Source: JAENVT01 sp031370825 (lineage in GTDB: Bacteria > Actinomycetota > Acidimicrobiia > Acidimicrobiales > Ilumatobacteraceae). Taken from it: 64,000 nt of DNA. The position numbers and the translations under genes are program-made. Positions 8,384-16,148 of this stretch are shown in pieces. Numbering within the stretch: position 1 is the first letter of the stretch; every line of letters starts with the position of its first letter. The notes under the pieces were generated by a model, which was not told the origin of the DNA, made no database searches, and was given only the letters and a program-made list of their open reading frames with translations. The stretch lies in the NCBI GenBank assembly GCA_031370825.1, contig JANMRB010000108.1, forward strand, positions 1 to 64,000, written 5' to 3'.

Positions 8384-8932
8384 CTAAGCGTCGACGGCTT
8401 TCGCCAGCGCGGCGTCGAGCGTCGATTCCTCGACGGCGCCCAACGACACCTGCACCACGCCCGCGGCGTCGATGATCGCCATCGCCGGTTGTTGAGGTAC
8501 ACCGAATCTGGCGAACACAACTCCTGGGTTATCGCTGATCTGCGGGAAGGTCAGTCCGTACTTGTCGACGAAGCCCTGGAACGACGTGTCATCGCCATAC
8601 CAGGCAACGCCGACGAACTGGACCTTCCCGGCCCATCGCTTGCTCGCCGCTTCGACCGAAGGGGCTTCATGGTTGCAGGTCGCTCAAGTGGGTGCCCAGA
8701 ACCACAACAGCACCGGCTTGCCGGCGTAGTCGGCCAGATTGATCGTGCCACCACCGACTTGCGGTGCGGAGAACGCGAGCGAGTCGGGTACTGCACCTCG
8801 AGCGGGCACTGCCGCGGTCGCCGCCGTTGGTGATGTGCTACCGGACTCGGCATTCGACGCGACCTGAGTGTTTGGGTTACCGCACGCGGAAAGTGCTGCG
8901 ATCCCGATCACAGTCCACACGAGACGCCGCAC
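8384..8932 (-). CDS. DsbE/MPT53-like thioredoxin-fold lipoprotein, candidate selenoprotein (TGA at residue 83)
   Basis: From the GTG at 8932 there is a lipoprotein signal with lipobox LSAC (Cys17), then a Ser/Thr/Ala linker and the thioredoxin fold. Translation meets TGA at 8684-8686, but the same frame continues with family-specific sequence (APSVEAASKRWAGKVQFVG, FVDKYGLTFPQISD, FGVPQQPAMAIID) to a TAG at 8384. The TGA sits at WFWAPT-TGA-ATCNHEAPS, the exact position of the first Cys of the CxxC in the mycobacterial DsbE/MPT53 type (WFWxPWCxxC), so reading it as selenocysteine gives a UxxC active site with Cys86. A hairpin with a GGUC loop follows. Full length would be 182 residues. The alternative is a Cys-to-stop mutation or a base-call error; no sel genes are in the window. 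Confidence 0.7.
8646..8665 (-). promoter_or_regulatory. candidate bacterial SECIS hairpin
   Basis: On the minus strand, GCC-C-CTTC / GGTC / GAAG-C-GGC forms 4 bp, a C-C mismatch and 3 bp closing a GGUC tetraloop. The loop begins 27 nt after the TGA. Bacterial SECIS elements are short hairpins just downstream of UGA with a GG(U)-containing apical loop, as in E. coli fdhF. The stem is inside the coding sequence. Confidence 0.5.
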
Positions 8933-8951
8933 GGCAGCACGCTAACGGCCA

Positions 8952-8957
8952 TAGCCT
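8952..8957 (+). promoter_or_regulatory. -10 box TAGCCT of the 140-aa protein gene
   Basis: TAGCCT ends 9 nt before the ATG at 8967. No ribosome-binding site is visible, consistent with a leaderless or near-leaderless mRNA. Confidence 0.4.
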
Positions 8958-8966
8958 GGCGAGTCC

Positions 8967-9389
8967 ATGCGCACCAGGACCTTGCTGCTGCTCGCGATCG
9001 GATGTGGCCTGGTCATCTTGCTCGCAGGTGGCATCCAGTTGTTGCGCGTCGGCGGTCAGCAGCAAAGTGCGAAGCTGCTGAGAGCAGGCGAGCAGGGGAA
9101 TGCCGGTGATGTCACGGTCGAGCTCGTGTCGTCATCGCTCGGCGCCCGCAACGTGGTGGCAGTCGTGCGAATCGGCGGGGTCGACGACCCAAATGGTCTT
9201 GACGGCTTCACCCTCGTCGGTCCGGGCAAGGTGTTGCCGGTCACGTCGTCGGACTGCACAGGAATTGCTGTCGGTCCGGTCGACTGCGAGTTGACGTTCG
9301 CAACCACCGACGTGAAAGGGACGTCGCGTCAACTGATCTTCCATCGTGCCGACGAGCAGCTTCGATGGGTGCTCGCTCAAGGCGACTAG
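8967..9389 (+). CDS. hypothetical secreted or membrane-anchored protein, 140 aa
   Basis: An N-terminal hydrophobic helix (residues about 5-26, LLLLAIGCGLVILLAGGIQLL) acts as signal or anchor. The exported part is a beta-rich domain of about 105 residues containing two cysteines (SSDCTGIAVGPVDCELTF) that could form a disulfide. No known family is recognised. It is divergent from the candidate selenoprotein (34 bp apart) and upstream of lpdA on the same strand. Confidence 0.65.
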   Translation: MRTRTLLLLAIGCGLVILLAGGIQLLRVGGQQQSAKLLRAGEQGNAGDVTVELVSSSLGARNVVAVVRIGGVDDPNGLDGFTLVGPGKVLPVTSSDCTGIAVGPVDCELTFATTDVKGTSRQLIFHRADEQLRWVLAQGD

Positions 9390-9393
9390 GCGC

Positions 9394-9399
9394 TACCGT
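9394..9399 (+). promoter_or_regulatory. -10 box TACCGT, candidate promoter of the lpdA-E2-lipBA block
   Basis: TACCGT lies about 57 nt before the lpdA ATG. A start near 9406 would give a leader of about 50 nt ending in GGAG (9447-9450), 5 nt before the ATG. Confidence 0.35.
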
Positions 9400-9455
9400 T
9401 GGCCCCGAATTTCACACCACATCCTGGCCGACCCACCCACCGTCACGGAGCCACC

Positions 9456-10874
9456 ATGGAGCCCGCAACCGAATTCGATCTCGTCGTGATCGGCGGTGGT
9501 CCCGGCGGATATGGCGCAGCTCTGTACGCCACCTCCGCTGGTCTCAACGTTGCCCTCATCGAAATGGCCGAGATGGGTGGCACCTGTCTGAACCGTGGCT
9601 GCATACCTGCGAAGGCCTTCCTGGAGACGGCGGCCGTTCAGCGCCACGTCGCACACGCGGCCGAATTCGGCATCGAATCCAGCGCACCGGTCGTGAACTT
9701 CGTCACCGCCCAAGCACGCAAGCAGAAGATCGTCGACGGCATCGTCAAGAGTCTGACCGGCTTCATGAAGTCGAAGAAGATCACGATCTTCGACGGTGTC
9801 GGCACCCTCGGGGCGGATCGCACCGTCACCGTCACCGGAGCCGAAGGCACGACCACGATCGTCGGCAAGAACGTGGTGCTGGCGGGCGGATCCGTGCCAC
9901 GCACCATTCCCGGGTTCGAGCCGTCGGGTCCGGTGATGACCAGCGACGAAGTGCTGATGCTCGACTATGTGCCGCCGCGCGTGGTCGTGATCGGCGGAGG
10001 TGCCATCGGCTGCGAGTTCGCCAGCACGTTTGCCGATCTCGGTTCACAAGTGACGATCCTCGAGGGGCTGCCGAAGGTCCTTCCGGGTCTCGACAGCGAT
10101 GTTGCCAATGTCGTGGTTCGCAGCTTCAAGAAGAAGAACATCGACATCCGCACGTCCGTCAAGGTTCTCGGACACACGCCGACCGCCGAAGGCGGTACCA
10201 CGGTGCACTGCGTCAGCGGCGAAGGTGGTGAGGTCGACAACATCGAAGTCGATGTGGTCGTGGTTTCGATCGGACGCCGACCGTTCGCCGACAAGCTCGG
10301 TCTGTCGGGTACCGCGGTCAAGGTCAGCGATCGTGGTCACATCGAAGTCGACGAGTACTGCCGCACGGGCGAACCAGGGGTGTACGCCATCGGCGACATC
10401 ATCGACACGCCGCAGTTGGCCCACGTCGGGTATGCCGAAGCCATTCTGGTGACGAAGCACATCCTCGGCGAGGAGCCCACGCCGGTCGCATACGACCGGG
10501 TTCCCTGGGCTATCTACTGTCATCCCGAAGTCGCGTTCTCCGGGCCCAGTGAAGAAGCCGCCCGCGAAGCGGGGCACGACGTCGTTGTCGCCAAGCATCA
10601 GTTTCGCGCCAACAGCCGGGCTCAGATCCTCGGCGAGCTCGACGGCTTGGTCAAGATCATCGCCAAGAAGCAACCGGATGGCAGTGCAGGCCAGATCCTC
10701 GGTGTGCACATGGTTGGCCCATGGGTCACCGAGCAGTTGAGCGGCGGCTACTTGGCCGTCAACTGGGAAGCCACTGCCGCCGAGGTCGCCGAGTTCATCC
10801 AGCCGCACCCCAGCCTCACCGAGTTGTTCGGGGAAACCGTATTGTCCCTCACGGGCCGCAGCCTCAACGCCTGA
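9456..10874 (+). CDS. lpdA: dihydrolipoyl dehydrogenase (E3)
   Basis: 472 residues, the normal E3 length. The FAD motif GGGPGGYGAA (about 13-22), redox-active disulfide GGTCLNRGCIPAK (Cys44 and Cys49), NAD-binding GGGAIGCEFA, the second FAD segment GVYAIGDI and the C-terminal interface HPSLTELFGE are all present. E3 reoxidises dihydrolipoyl groups of 2-oxoacid dehydrogenases (and the glycine cleavage system) with NAD+. The ATG at 9456 is chosen because GGAG precedes it and homology starts there. It is followed by the E2 gene after 25 bp and lipBA after that, all on one strand. Confidence 0.95.
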   Translation: MEPATEFDLVVIGGGPGGYGAALYATSAGLNVALIEMAEMGGTCLNRGCIPAKAFLETAAVQRHVAHAAEFGIESSAPVVNFVTAQARKQKIVDGIVKSLTGFMKSKKITIFDGVGTLGADRTVTVTGAEGTTTIVGKNVVLAGGSVPRTIPGFEPSGPVMTSDEVLMLDYVPPRVVVIGGGAIGCEFASTFADLGSQVTILEGLPKVLPGLDSDVANVVVRSFKKKNIDIRTSVKVLGHTPTAEGGTTVHCVSGEGGEVDNIEVDVVVVSIGRRPFADKLGLSGTAVKVSDRGHIEVDEYCRTGEPGVYAIGDIIDTPQLAHVGYAEAILVTKHILGEEPTPVAYDRVPWAIYCHPEVAFSGPSEEAAREAGHDVVVAKHQFRANSRAQILGELDGLVKIIAKKQPDGSAGQILGVHMVGPWVTEQLSGGYLAVNWEATAAEVAEFIQPHPSLTELFGETVLSLTGRSLNA

Positions 10875-10899
10875 TCCAATCGAAGAGAGAGACCACACC

Positions 10900-12384
10900 A
10901 TGGCCGATGTCACGTTGCCACAACTCGGTGAGACCGTCACCGAAGGCACGATTACCCGATGGTTCAAGAAGGTCGGTGACAGCGTCTCTGCCGACGAGCC
11001 GTTGTTCGAAGTCAGCACCGACAAGGTCGACACCGAGGTGCCCTCGCCGATCACCGGAACCGTTACCGAGATTCGTGTCCAGGAGGGCGACACCGTGCCG
11101 GTTGGTGCCGTGATCGCCGTCGTCGGCGAAGCCGCCGGCGCGCCGGCCGCCGCTGCGGCCGAGGCACCCGCAGCCGAGGCCGAAGCGCCGCAAGAGGCTG
11201 CACCCGCACCGGCTGCAGAACCGCCTGCCGCCGAGGCACCGGCCGCTGAACCGCCTGCCGCTGAGGCACCGGCCGCTGAGGCGCCAGCAGCCGAAGTACC
11301 GCAGCAACCCGCCGCAGCTCCTGAGGCAGCGGCACCCGCAGCGCCAGCAGCATCGGCCGCTCCGCCCGCCGAGCAGGCTCCGGCCCCACAACCCACCGAG
11401 GAGGGCACGGACGCACCGTCCGACAGTCGCCTGCTGTCGCCGGTAGTGCGCAGGCTGGTCGCCGAGCACAGCATCAACGTCGATCTCGTCAAGGGCACGG
11501 GGCCCGGAGGACGAATCACCCGCGACGATGTGCTCGACTACATCGACAAGGTCGCGTCTCAGCCGGCGCAACCGGCCGCCGCCGCCGCTGCCGCAGCACC
11601 TGCCCCGGCGGCGACTGCACCCGCTCCCGCACCGGCTGCCCCGGCGACTGCTCCCGCGGTCACCCCTGGCGAGCGCGACTCCGCGGTGAGGCTCTCGAAG
11701 ATCCGCAAGCTCACCGGCAGCCACATGGTGATGAGCAAAGGAGTCAGCCCTCACGCCTTCAGCGTCGTCGAGGTCGACTTCGCCAACGTCGACCGCGCCC
11801 GCAATCAGATCAAGGCCGAGTGGAAAGCCGCAGAAGGGTTCGGACTCACCTACCTTCCGTTCATCACGCGTGCTGTGGTCGATGCGCTCGCCGAGTTTCC
11901 TCATCTCAATGCCAGCGTCTCCGACGAGGAACTGATCGTGCACAACTTCATCGACATCGGGATCGCCGTCGATCTCGATTACGAGGGACTGTTGGTACCA
12001 GTGGTGCGTGCGGCCGAGACCAAGCGTTTGCGGGCCATCGCCCGCGAGATCAATGATCTGGCCGCCCGGGCCCGCAGCCGCAAGCTCGGTCCGGACGAGA
12101 TCAGCGGCGGCACGTTCACGATCTCCAACAACGGCTCGGCCGGCAGCGTCCTGACGATGCCCATCATCAACCAGCCTCAGGTCGCCATCCTGTCGACGGA
12201 TGCCATCGTTCGCAAGCCCGTCGTCGTACGCGCCGCCGACGACAGCGAGGGCATCGCGATCCATCCTGTCGGCAACCTCGCCATGTCGTGGGATCACCGG
12301 GCATTCGATGGCGCGTACGCCGCCGGGTTCCTCGTCAAGATGAAGCAGTCACTGGAGACCCGCGACTGGGCCGCCGAGTTGTGA
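10900..12384 (+). CDS. sucB: 2-oxoacid dehydrogenase E2 acyltransferase (dihydrolipoamide succinyl/acetyltransferase)
   Basis: 494 residues. One lipoyl domain (about 1-80) carries the lipoylated Lys42 in the DKVDTEVPSP turn. A long Ala/Pro/Glu linker follows (about 85-170) with reiterated EAPAAEPPAA units. The E3-binding domain is at about 175-212 (SPVVRRLVAEHSIN, GPGGRITRDDVLDYI), then a second Ala/Pro linker, and the catalytic domain about 265-494 with the DHRAFDG active site near the C-terminus. Whether it belongs to the 2-oxoglutarate, pyruvate or branched-chain complex is not decidable, because no E1 gene is present; sucB is the likeliest by actinobacterial convention. It ends 1 bp before lipBA. 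Confidence 0.88.
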   Translation: MADVTLPQLGETVTEGTITRWFKKVGDSVSADEPLFEVSTDKVDTEVPSPITGTVTEIRVQEGDTVPVGAVIAVVGEAAGAPAAAAAEAPAAEAEAPQEAAPAPAAEPPAAEAPAAEPPAAEAPAAEAPAAEVPQQPAAAPEAAAPAAPAASAAPPAEQAPAPQPTEEGTDAPSDSRLLSPVVRRLVAEHSINVDLVKGTGPGGRITRDDVLDYIDKVASQPAQPAAAAAAAAPAPAATAPAPAPAAPATAPAVTPGERDSAVRLSKIRKLTGSHMVMSKGVSPHAFSVVEVDFANVDRARNQIKAEWKAAEGFGLTYLPFITRAVVDALAEFPHLNASVSDEELIVHNFIDIGIAVDLDYEGLLVPVVRAAETKRLRAIAREINDLAARARSRKLGPDEISGGTFTISNNGSAGSVLTMPIINQPQVAILSTDAIVRKPVVVRAADDSEGIAIHPVGNLAMSWDHRAFDGAYAAGFLVKMKQSLETRDWAAEL

Positions 12385-12385
12385 C

Positions 12386-14023
12386 ATGACTCTTCGCGTT
12401 CGCTGGCTCGGGCGGGTTGCCTACCGCGAGGCGCTCGCCGTGCAAGAGGCGCTGTTCAGTCACGGCATCGAGGATCATCTGCTGCTCCTCGAACATCCTC
12501 ACGTCTTCACCCACGGACCACGCGCCGACCTTGCCGTCAACGTCCTGGTTGACCCCGGCTCCGTCGGCGCCGAACTCGTATCGGTGAAACGAGGCGGGGA
12601 TGTGACCTATCACGGTCCCGGGCAGCTCGTTGGCTATCCGATCGTCAACGTGCCAAACGCGATGGGCGCGGCAGAGCACGTGTGCGCGATCCAACGTGTG
12701 ATCGTGGCCAGTCTCTCCGAGCTCGGCGTCGAAGATGTCGGCTGCCTCGACGAGTATCCCGGCGTGTGGGTTGGTGTCAATGGGCCCGAGCCACGCAAGA
12801 TCTGTGCAATCGGTGTTCGGCTTGCGCGTGGTCGAACCATGCACGGCTTCGCTCTCAACGTTGCGCCCGACATGCGGTACATGCGCCAATACATCGTGCC
12901 CTGCGGGATCCCCGACAAACCGGTCACCTCATTGGCGGAAGAAGGGATCGACACGACCCTCGAACATGTCGCCGAGGTTGTCGCCCGTCACGCTGCCGAA
13001 GTCTGGGGACACGGCGCGATGGAACGTCAAGACGTGGCCTGGAAGCACCGGCCCGACGATCTCTCGGCCTTTTCACGCGGCGAAGGACCCGGCGCTGTCG
13101 TTCGTCGACTGGCTCAAGTCGGAGTCGTCGACGGTCTGTCGATATCCACCCGCAAACCTGAATGGCTACGCCCGAAGGTTGTGCACGGACCAGAGGTGAT
13201 CGCCCTCAAGAAGACGGTGCGCAGCCTCGGTCTGGTCACCGTCTGCGAGGAAGCCGGTTGCCCCAACCTCAGCGATTGTTGGGCTGATGGCACGGCAACG
13301 TTCATGGTGCTCGGCGAACGGTGCACGCGTGCCTGTGGCTTCTGCCTTGTCGATACGCGTAAGCCTCTGGCGCCGGCAGAAGACGAACCCACCCGCGTCG
13401 CCGATGCGGTCGCCAGCACGGGCCTGGCCCACGCCGTGCTGACCATGGTCGCTCGCGACGATCTGCCCGACGGCGGCATGGCCCACGTTGCCCGCTGCGT
13501 CGAAGCCATTCGTGAACGATGTCCCGGCACGCGCGTCGAGACGCTGATCTCCGACGCCAAGGGCGACGATCGATCGCTGGCTCTGCTGTTCGAGGTGCGC
13601 CCCGATGTGTTGAACCACAACATCGAGACGGTCGCAAGGTTGCAACGAGCCGTCCGGCCATCGGCGGGGTACGCCCGCAGTCTTTCGGTCCTGGCGCGCG
13701 CCCGGGCGGCAGGTCTGACCACGAAGTCGGGATTGATCGTCGGGATGGGGGAGACACCGCAGGAGATCGCCGGCTGCCTCGCCGACCTGGCCGGCGTGGG
13801 TGTCGACATCGTGACCATCGGCCAGTACCTGCGTCCCACGACTCATCATCTTCCGGTGGACCGATGGGTCGAACCGGCCGAGTTCGCCGGGTGGAAGCAG
13901 GTCGGTGAATCTCTGGGGATCGGCCACGTCGAGGCAAGTCCATTGACACGCAGCAGTTACCACGCCCGACAAGCGGCAGATGCGGTGATGGTCGCCGACG
14001 TCGTGTCACTGTCCTTCGTCTGA
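12386..14023 (+). CDS. lipB-lipA: natural fusion of octanoyltransferase LipB and lipoyl synthase LipA
   Basis: 545 residues in one uninterrupted frame. Residues 1 to about 215 are LipB: RGGDVTYHGPGQLVGYP (about 69-85), Lys138 in PRKICAIGVR and the thioester Cys173 in VPCGIPDKPVTSL. A short linker of about 20-30 residues leads into LipA (about 245-545) with the auxiliary-cluster motif Cys287-x4-Cys292-x5-Cys298, the radical SAM motif Cys313-x3-Cys317-x2-Cys320 and the C-terminal RSSY serine. The protein would load octanoyl from ACP onto E2 and insert both sulfurs. It starts 1 bp after the E2 stop, so enzyme and substrate are probably co-transcribed. The two are separate proteins in most bacteria. 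Confidence 0.93.
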   Translation: MTLRVRWLGRVAYREALAVQEALFSHGIEDHLLLLEHPHVFTHGPRADLAVNVLVDPGSVGAELVSVKRGGDVTYHGPGQLVGYPIVNVPNAMGAAEHVCAIQRVIVASLSELGVEDVGCLDEYPGVWVGVNGPEPRKICAIGVRLARGRTMHGFALNVAPDMRYMRQYIVPCGIPDKPVTSLAEEGIDTTLEHVAEVVARHAAEVWGHGAMERQDVAWKHRPDDLSAFSRGEGPGAVVRRLAQVGVVDGLSISTRKPEWLRPKVVHGPEVIALKKTVRSLGLVTVCEEAGCPNLSDCWADGTATFMVLGERCTRACGFCLVDTRKPLAPAEDEPTRVADAVASTGLAHAVLTMVARDDLPDGGMAHVARCVEAIRERCPGTRVETLISDAKGDDRSLALLFEVRPDVLNHNIETVARLQRAVRPSAGYARSLSVLARARAAGLTTKSGLIVGMGETPQEIAGCLADLAGVGVDIVTIGQYLRPTTHHLPVDRWVEPAEFAGWKQVGESLGIGHVEASPLTRSSYHARQAADAVMVADVVSLSFV

Positions 14024-14037
14024 GCCACAATGGGTCG

Positions 14038-15156
14038 ATGAGCCCCGCGTCGTCAGCCACATTTCTCGACCGAATCGATCGAGCTCGCACACGAATGGAC
14101 GAGGCCGGCATCGACGCGCTGCTGGTGTCCGTCGGGCGCGACCTCCCATACCTAACGGGATACGAGGCGATGCCCCTCGAACGTCTGACGATGCTGGTCG
14201 TGCCAAAAGACGGCCCGGCGACGCTCGTAGTGCCCAGGCTCGAGGCACCCCGCGTCGTCGATCGGCCCGAGGTGTTCACGTTGCTGCCATGGAACGAGAC
14301 GGAGGATCCAATAGCGGTCGTTGCCGGTCTCGTCGGTCGGCCGGGTGCCGTCGCAATCGGCGACACGATGTGGGCAAGGTTCCTCGTCGATCTGCTCGGC
14401 CACTGGCCGTCGACATCGACGAAGTATCTGCGGTCCACCTCCGTGATGAACGCGTTGCGGATGCGCAAGGACGATTCCGAGATTGCGGCACTGGCAGCGG
14501 CGGGGGCGGCGGTCGACCGGATCGCCGGCGAACTGCAGGCCGGCCGGATCGCGCTTGCCGGACGCACCGAGGCAGAAGTCAGCGCGGACATCGGCGCGCG
14601 CATCCTCGACGAGGGTCATCAACGGGTCAACTTCGCCATAGTGGGTGCCGGCGAGAATGCAGCATCACCCCACCATCACGCCAGCGATCGCGTGATCAAC
14701 GAAGGCGAGATCGTGCTCTGCGATTTCGGCGGCACGATGGACGGGTACTGCAGCGACATCACCCGCTGTGTGTTCTTGGGCGAACCCCCTGCCGAGGTGG
14801 CCGAGGCCTACGCGGTGCTGCACGAGGCACAGGCTGCTGCGGTGGTGGCCGGAACGGTTGGCACACCCTGCCAGGAAGTCGATCGCGTTGCCCGTCGGAT
14901 CATCGCTGCCGCCGGGTACGGCGACTACTTCATCCATCGCACCGGTCACGGCATCGGCATGGAAGAACACGAGGACCCGTACATGGTCGAGGGCAATGCT
15001 CTGCCGCTCGAGCAGGGGCACGCCTTCAGTGTCGAGCCGGGCATCTACATGCCGGGCCGCTGGGGCATGCGCCTGGAGGACATCGTGGTCGCAACCGACG
15101 CGGGGCCACGGGCTGTCAACGACGCCAACCACGAGCTGGTCAGCGTTTCTGCCTGA
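14038..15156 (+). CDS. M24 family metallopeptidase (Xaa-Pro aminopeptidase/dipeptidase)
   Basis: 372 residues: creatinase-like N-terminal domain (about 1-140) and pita-bread catalytic domain. Metal ligands are visible in order: Asp in LCDFGGTMDGY, Asp in CSDITR, His in HRTGHGIGMEEHEDP, Glu in FSVEPGIY and Glu in MRLEDIV. It releases or cleaves peptides next to proline and is cytosolic. A CACAAT box sits 6 nt before the ATG (14026-14031), suggesting its own leaderless start despite closeness to lipBA. Confidence 0.9.
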   Translation: MSPASSATFLDRIDRARTRMDEAGIDALLVSVGRDLPYLTGYEAMPLERLTMLVVPKDGPATLVVPRLEAPRVVDRPEVFTLLPWNETEDPIAVVAGLVGRPGAVAIGDTMWARFLVDLLGHWPSTSTKYLRSTSVMNALRMRKDDSEIAALAAAGAAVDRIAGELQAGRIALAGRTEAEVSADIGARILDEGHQRVNFAIVGAGENAASPHHHASDRVINEGEIVLCDFGGTMDGYCSDITRCVFLGEPPAEVAEAYAVLHEAQAAAVVAGTVGTPCQEVDRVARRIIAAAGYGDYFIHRTGHGIGMEEHEDPYMVEGNALPLEQGHAFSVEPGIYMPGRWGMRLEDIVVATDAGPRAVNDANHELVSVSA

Positions 15157-15161
15157 ACCGC

Positions 15162-15794
15162 CTACGTGGCGGTCGTTGCAAACAGTGATTCGTCGACGGT
15201 CGGTGAGTACTGAGTGAGGTTGATTGCCACCGCACCGTCGTCGAGCCGGGCAAGGGGACCACTGGTGAGGGCACAGAAGACGGACGTTCCTCCGGACAGG
15301 GGAACATCGACGCACATGGCTGCCAAGCCGGCGATCTGGTCGGTGTGGGAGATCGGCGGACCGATCCGCGCTGCGGCGCTGCGTCTCAGGCGTTTGGCGG
15401 CGTCGGCGGCGTAGAAGTCGGGTGTGATCTGGGTGTCGCTGATTCGTGCCGGATCGATGCTCGACGAGCACGGGTCGGTCGTATCGAGGATGCACGTTTG
15501 CGAGGAGCCGGCCGCGCTGAGGAACCGGACGTCGCCAACGGTCACCGATCGGCGCGAATCGGCAACCGTGACGCTGGCCGGCCGCGTCGTGTCACCGAAC
15601 TTCGTGAGGACGGTGTACTCCGCGGTGTACGGCCCCTCGTTGACGGCGTCGAGTTGAGCGAGCACCTGGTCGATCGACGGGTCACCGCTTCTCGATCCCG
15701 GCGGGAACGGCTCGGTCGCGAACGACGGGCGCTGGCCCGTGAAGCAGCCGCTGAGCAGCAGGATCACGGCGACGAGTGCCGGGCGATGTCGCAT
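15162..15794 (-). CDS. hypothetical lipoprotein
   Basis: From the ATG at 15794: a basic n-region, hydrophobic core and lipobox LSGC (Cys15), then an exported domain of about 195 residues, beta-rich, with further cysteines (TCILDTTDPC, MCVD, VFCAL). An in-frame TTG at 15812 would add six residues. No recognised family, though the general plan (about 200-residue mature lipoprotein) resembles actinobacterial LppX/LprG-sized proteins. Tail to tail with the M24 peptidase, 5 bp apart. Upstream lies the structured region 15848-16043, which reads into this gene. Confidence 0.65.
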   Translation of the reverse strand: MRHRPALVAVILLLSGCFTGQRPSFATEPFPPGSRSGDPSIDQVLAQLDAVNEGPYTAEYTVLTKFGDTTRPASVTVADSRRSVTVGDVRFLSAAGSSQTCILDTTDPCSSSIDPARISDTQITPDFYAADAAKRLRRSAAARIGPPISHTDQIAGLAAMCVDVPLSGGTSVFCALTSGPLARLDDGAVAINLTQYSPTVDESLFATTAT

Positions 15795-15847
15795 CACCCG
15801 ACTGCACGACAACGATGTGGTGAAGCGATGTGCGCGCCAGGAAAACG

Positions 15848-15887
15848 ACGAACCCTCATGACCGGGACGGTGGCCATGAGGGTTCGT
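15848..15887 (-). terminator. intrinsic terminator-like hairpin
   Basis: ACGAACCCTCATG at 15848-15860 and CATGAGGGTTCGT at 15875-15887 form a perfect 13-bp stem with a 14-nt loop. On the minus strand the stem is followed by CGTTTTCC, a short U-run, so termination of a minus-strand transcript before the lipoprotein start is plausible. On the plus strand only ATTT follows. Confidence 0.55.
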
Positions 15888-16043
15888 ATTTGGAGCTCTC
15901 CGGCGGCGCTGGCTTCACGCGGCGGGCGGTGGCTTCATCGAATCGCGGGACGGGTGCTCCTCGATGAAGTGGGACCGGCGCCAGCCGGAGAGACTTCCTG
16001 TCGTGGACGAACCCTCGCGAGCCGTCCACTGAGTTCAATTGTA
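15888..16043 (-). ncRNA. candidate structured RNA or leader ahead of the lipoprotein gene
   Basis: No convincing ORF lies between 15813 and 16148. Minus-strand pairing is strong: CTCTCCGGC (15984-15992) with GCCGGAGAG (15896-15904), a bulged base, GGCGC (15977-15982) with GCGCC (15905-15909), then an internal loop, and CTTCATCGA (15961-15969) with TCGATGAAG (15933-15941) closing a 19-nt loop. A TACAAT box on the minus strand at 16038-16043 could start it and the 13-bp terminator could end it. GTGGACG/CGTCCAC around 16003-16029 adds a 5' hairpin. It matches no riboswitch or ncRNA class I know by eye; it could be a leader with an attenuator for the downstream lipoprotein gene. Confidence 0.45.
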
Positions 16044-16135
16044 CAGAACTGACACGATCCGGAAACCAAAAGGTTTTGCAATTGGAAAGAATCTTGGCCA
16101 CCAGCGTGTCCGGTTTGTTGACCGGCCTGGTTCGT

Positions 16136-16141
16136 TAGCCT
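16136..16141 (+). promoter_or_regulatory. -10 box TAGCCT of the 283-aa membrane protein gene
   Basis: TAGCCT ends 7 nt before the GTG at 16149. TTGACC at 16118-16123 is too close to serve as its -35 at normal spacing. Confidence 0.45.
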
Positions 16142-16148
16142 GCCCGGC

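Noticed and set aside
8684..8932. A simple 82-residue truncated lipoprotein ending at the TGA
   Set aside because: The downstream 98 codons keep the frame and the family-specific sequence and the stop falls on the active-site Cys, so recoding explains it better than truncation; base-call error remains possible and is stated.
11160..11680. Tandem repeat or CRISPR-like array in the E2 gene
   Set aside because: The periodic GCC/GCA-rich sequence encodes the Ala/Pro/Glu linkers of the E2 protein in frame; no spacers are present.
15891..15995. tRNA gene
   Set aside because: No TTCNANNC T-loop, D-loop or cloverleaf spacing fits; the pairing is one long interrupted hairpin.
15888..16043. Cobalamin, SAM-IV, ydaO or 6S assignment for the structured region
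   Set aside because: None of the conserved sequence cores of these classes could be found by eye, so only a generic candidate RNA is reported.
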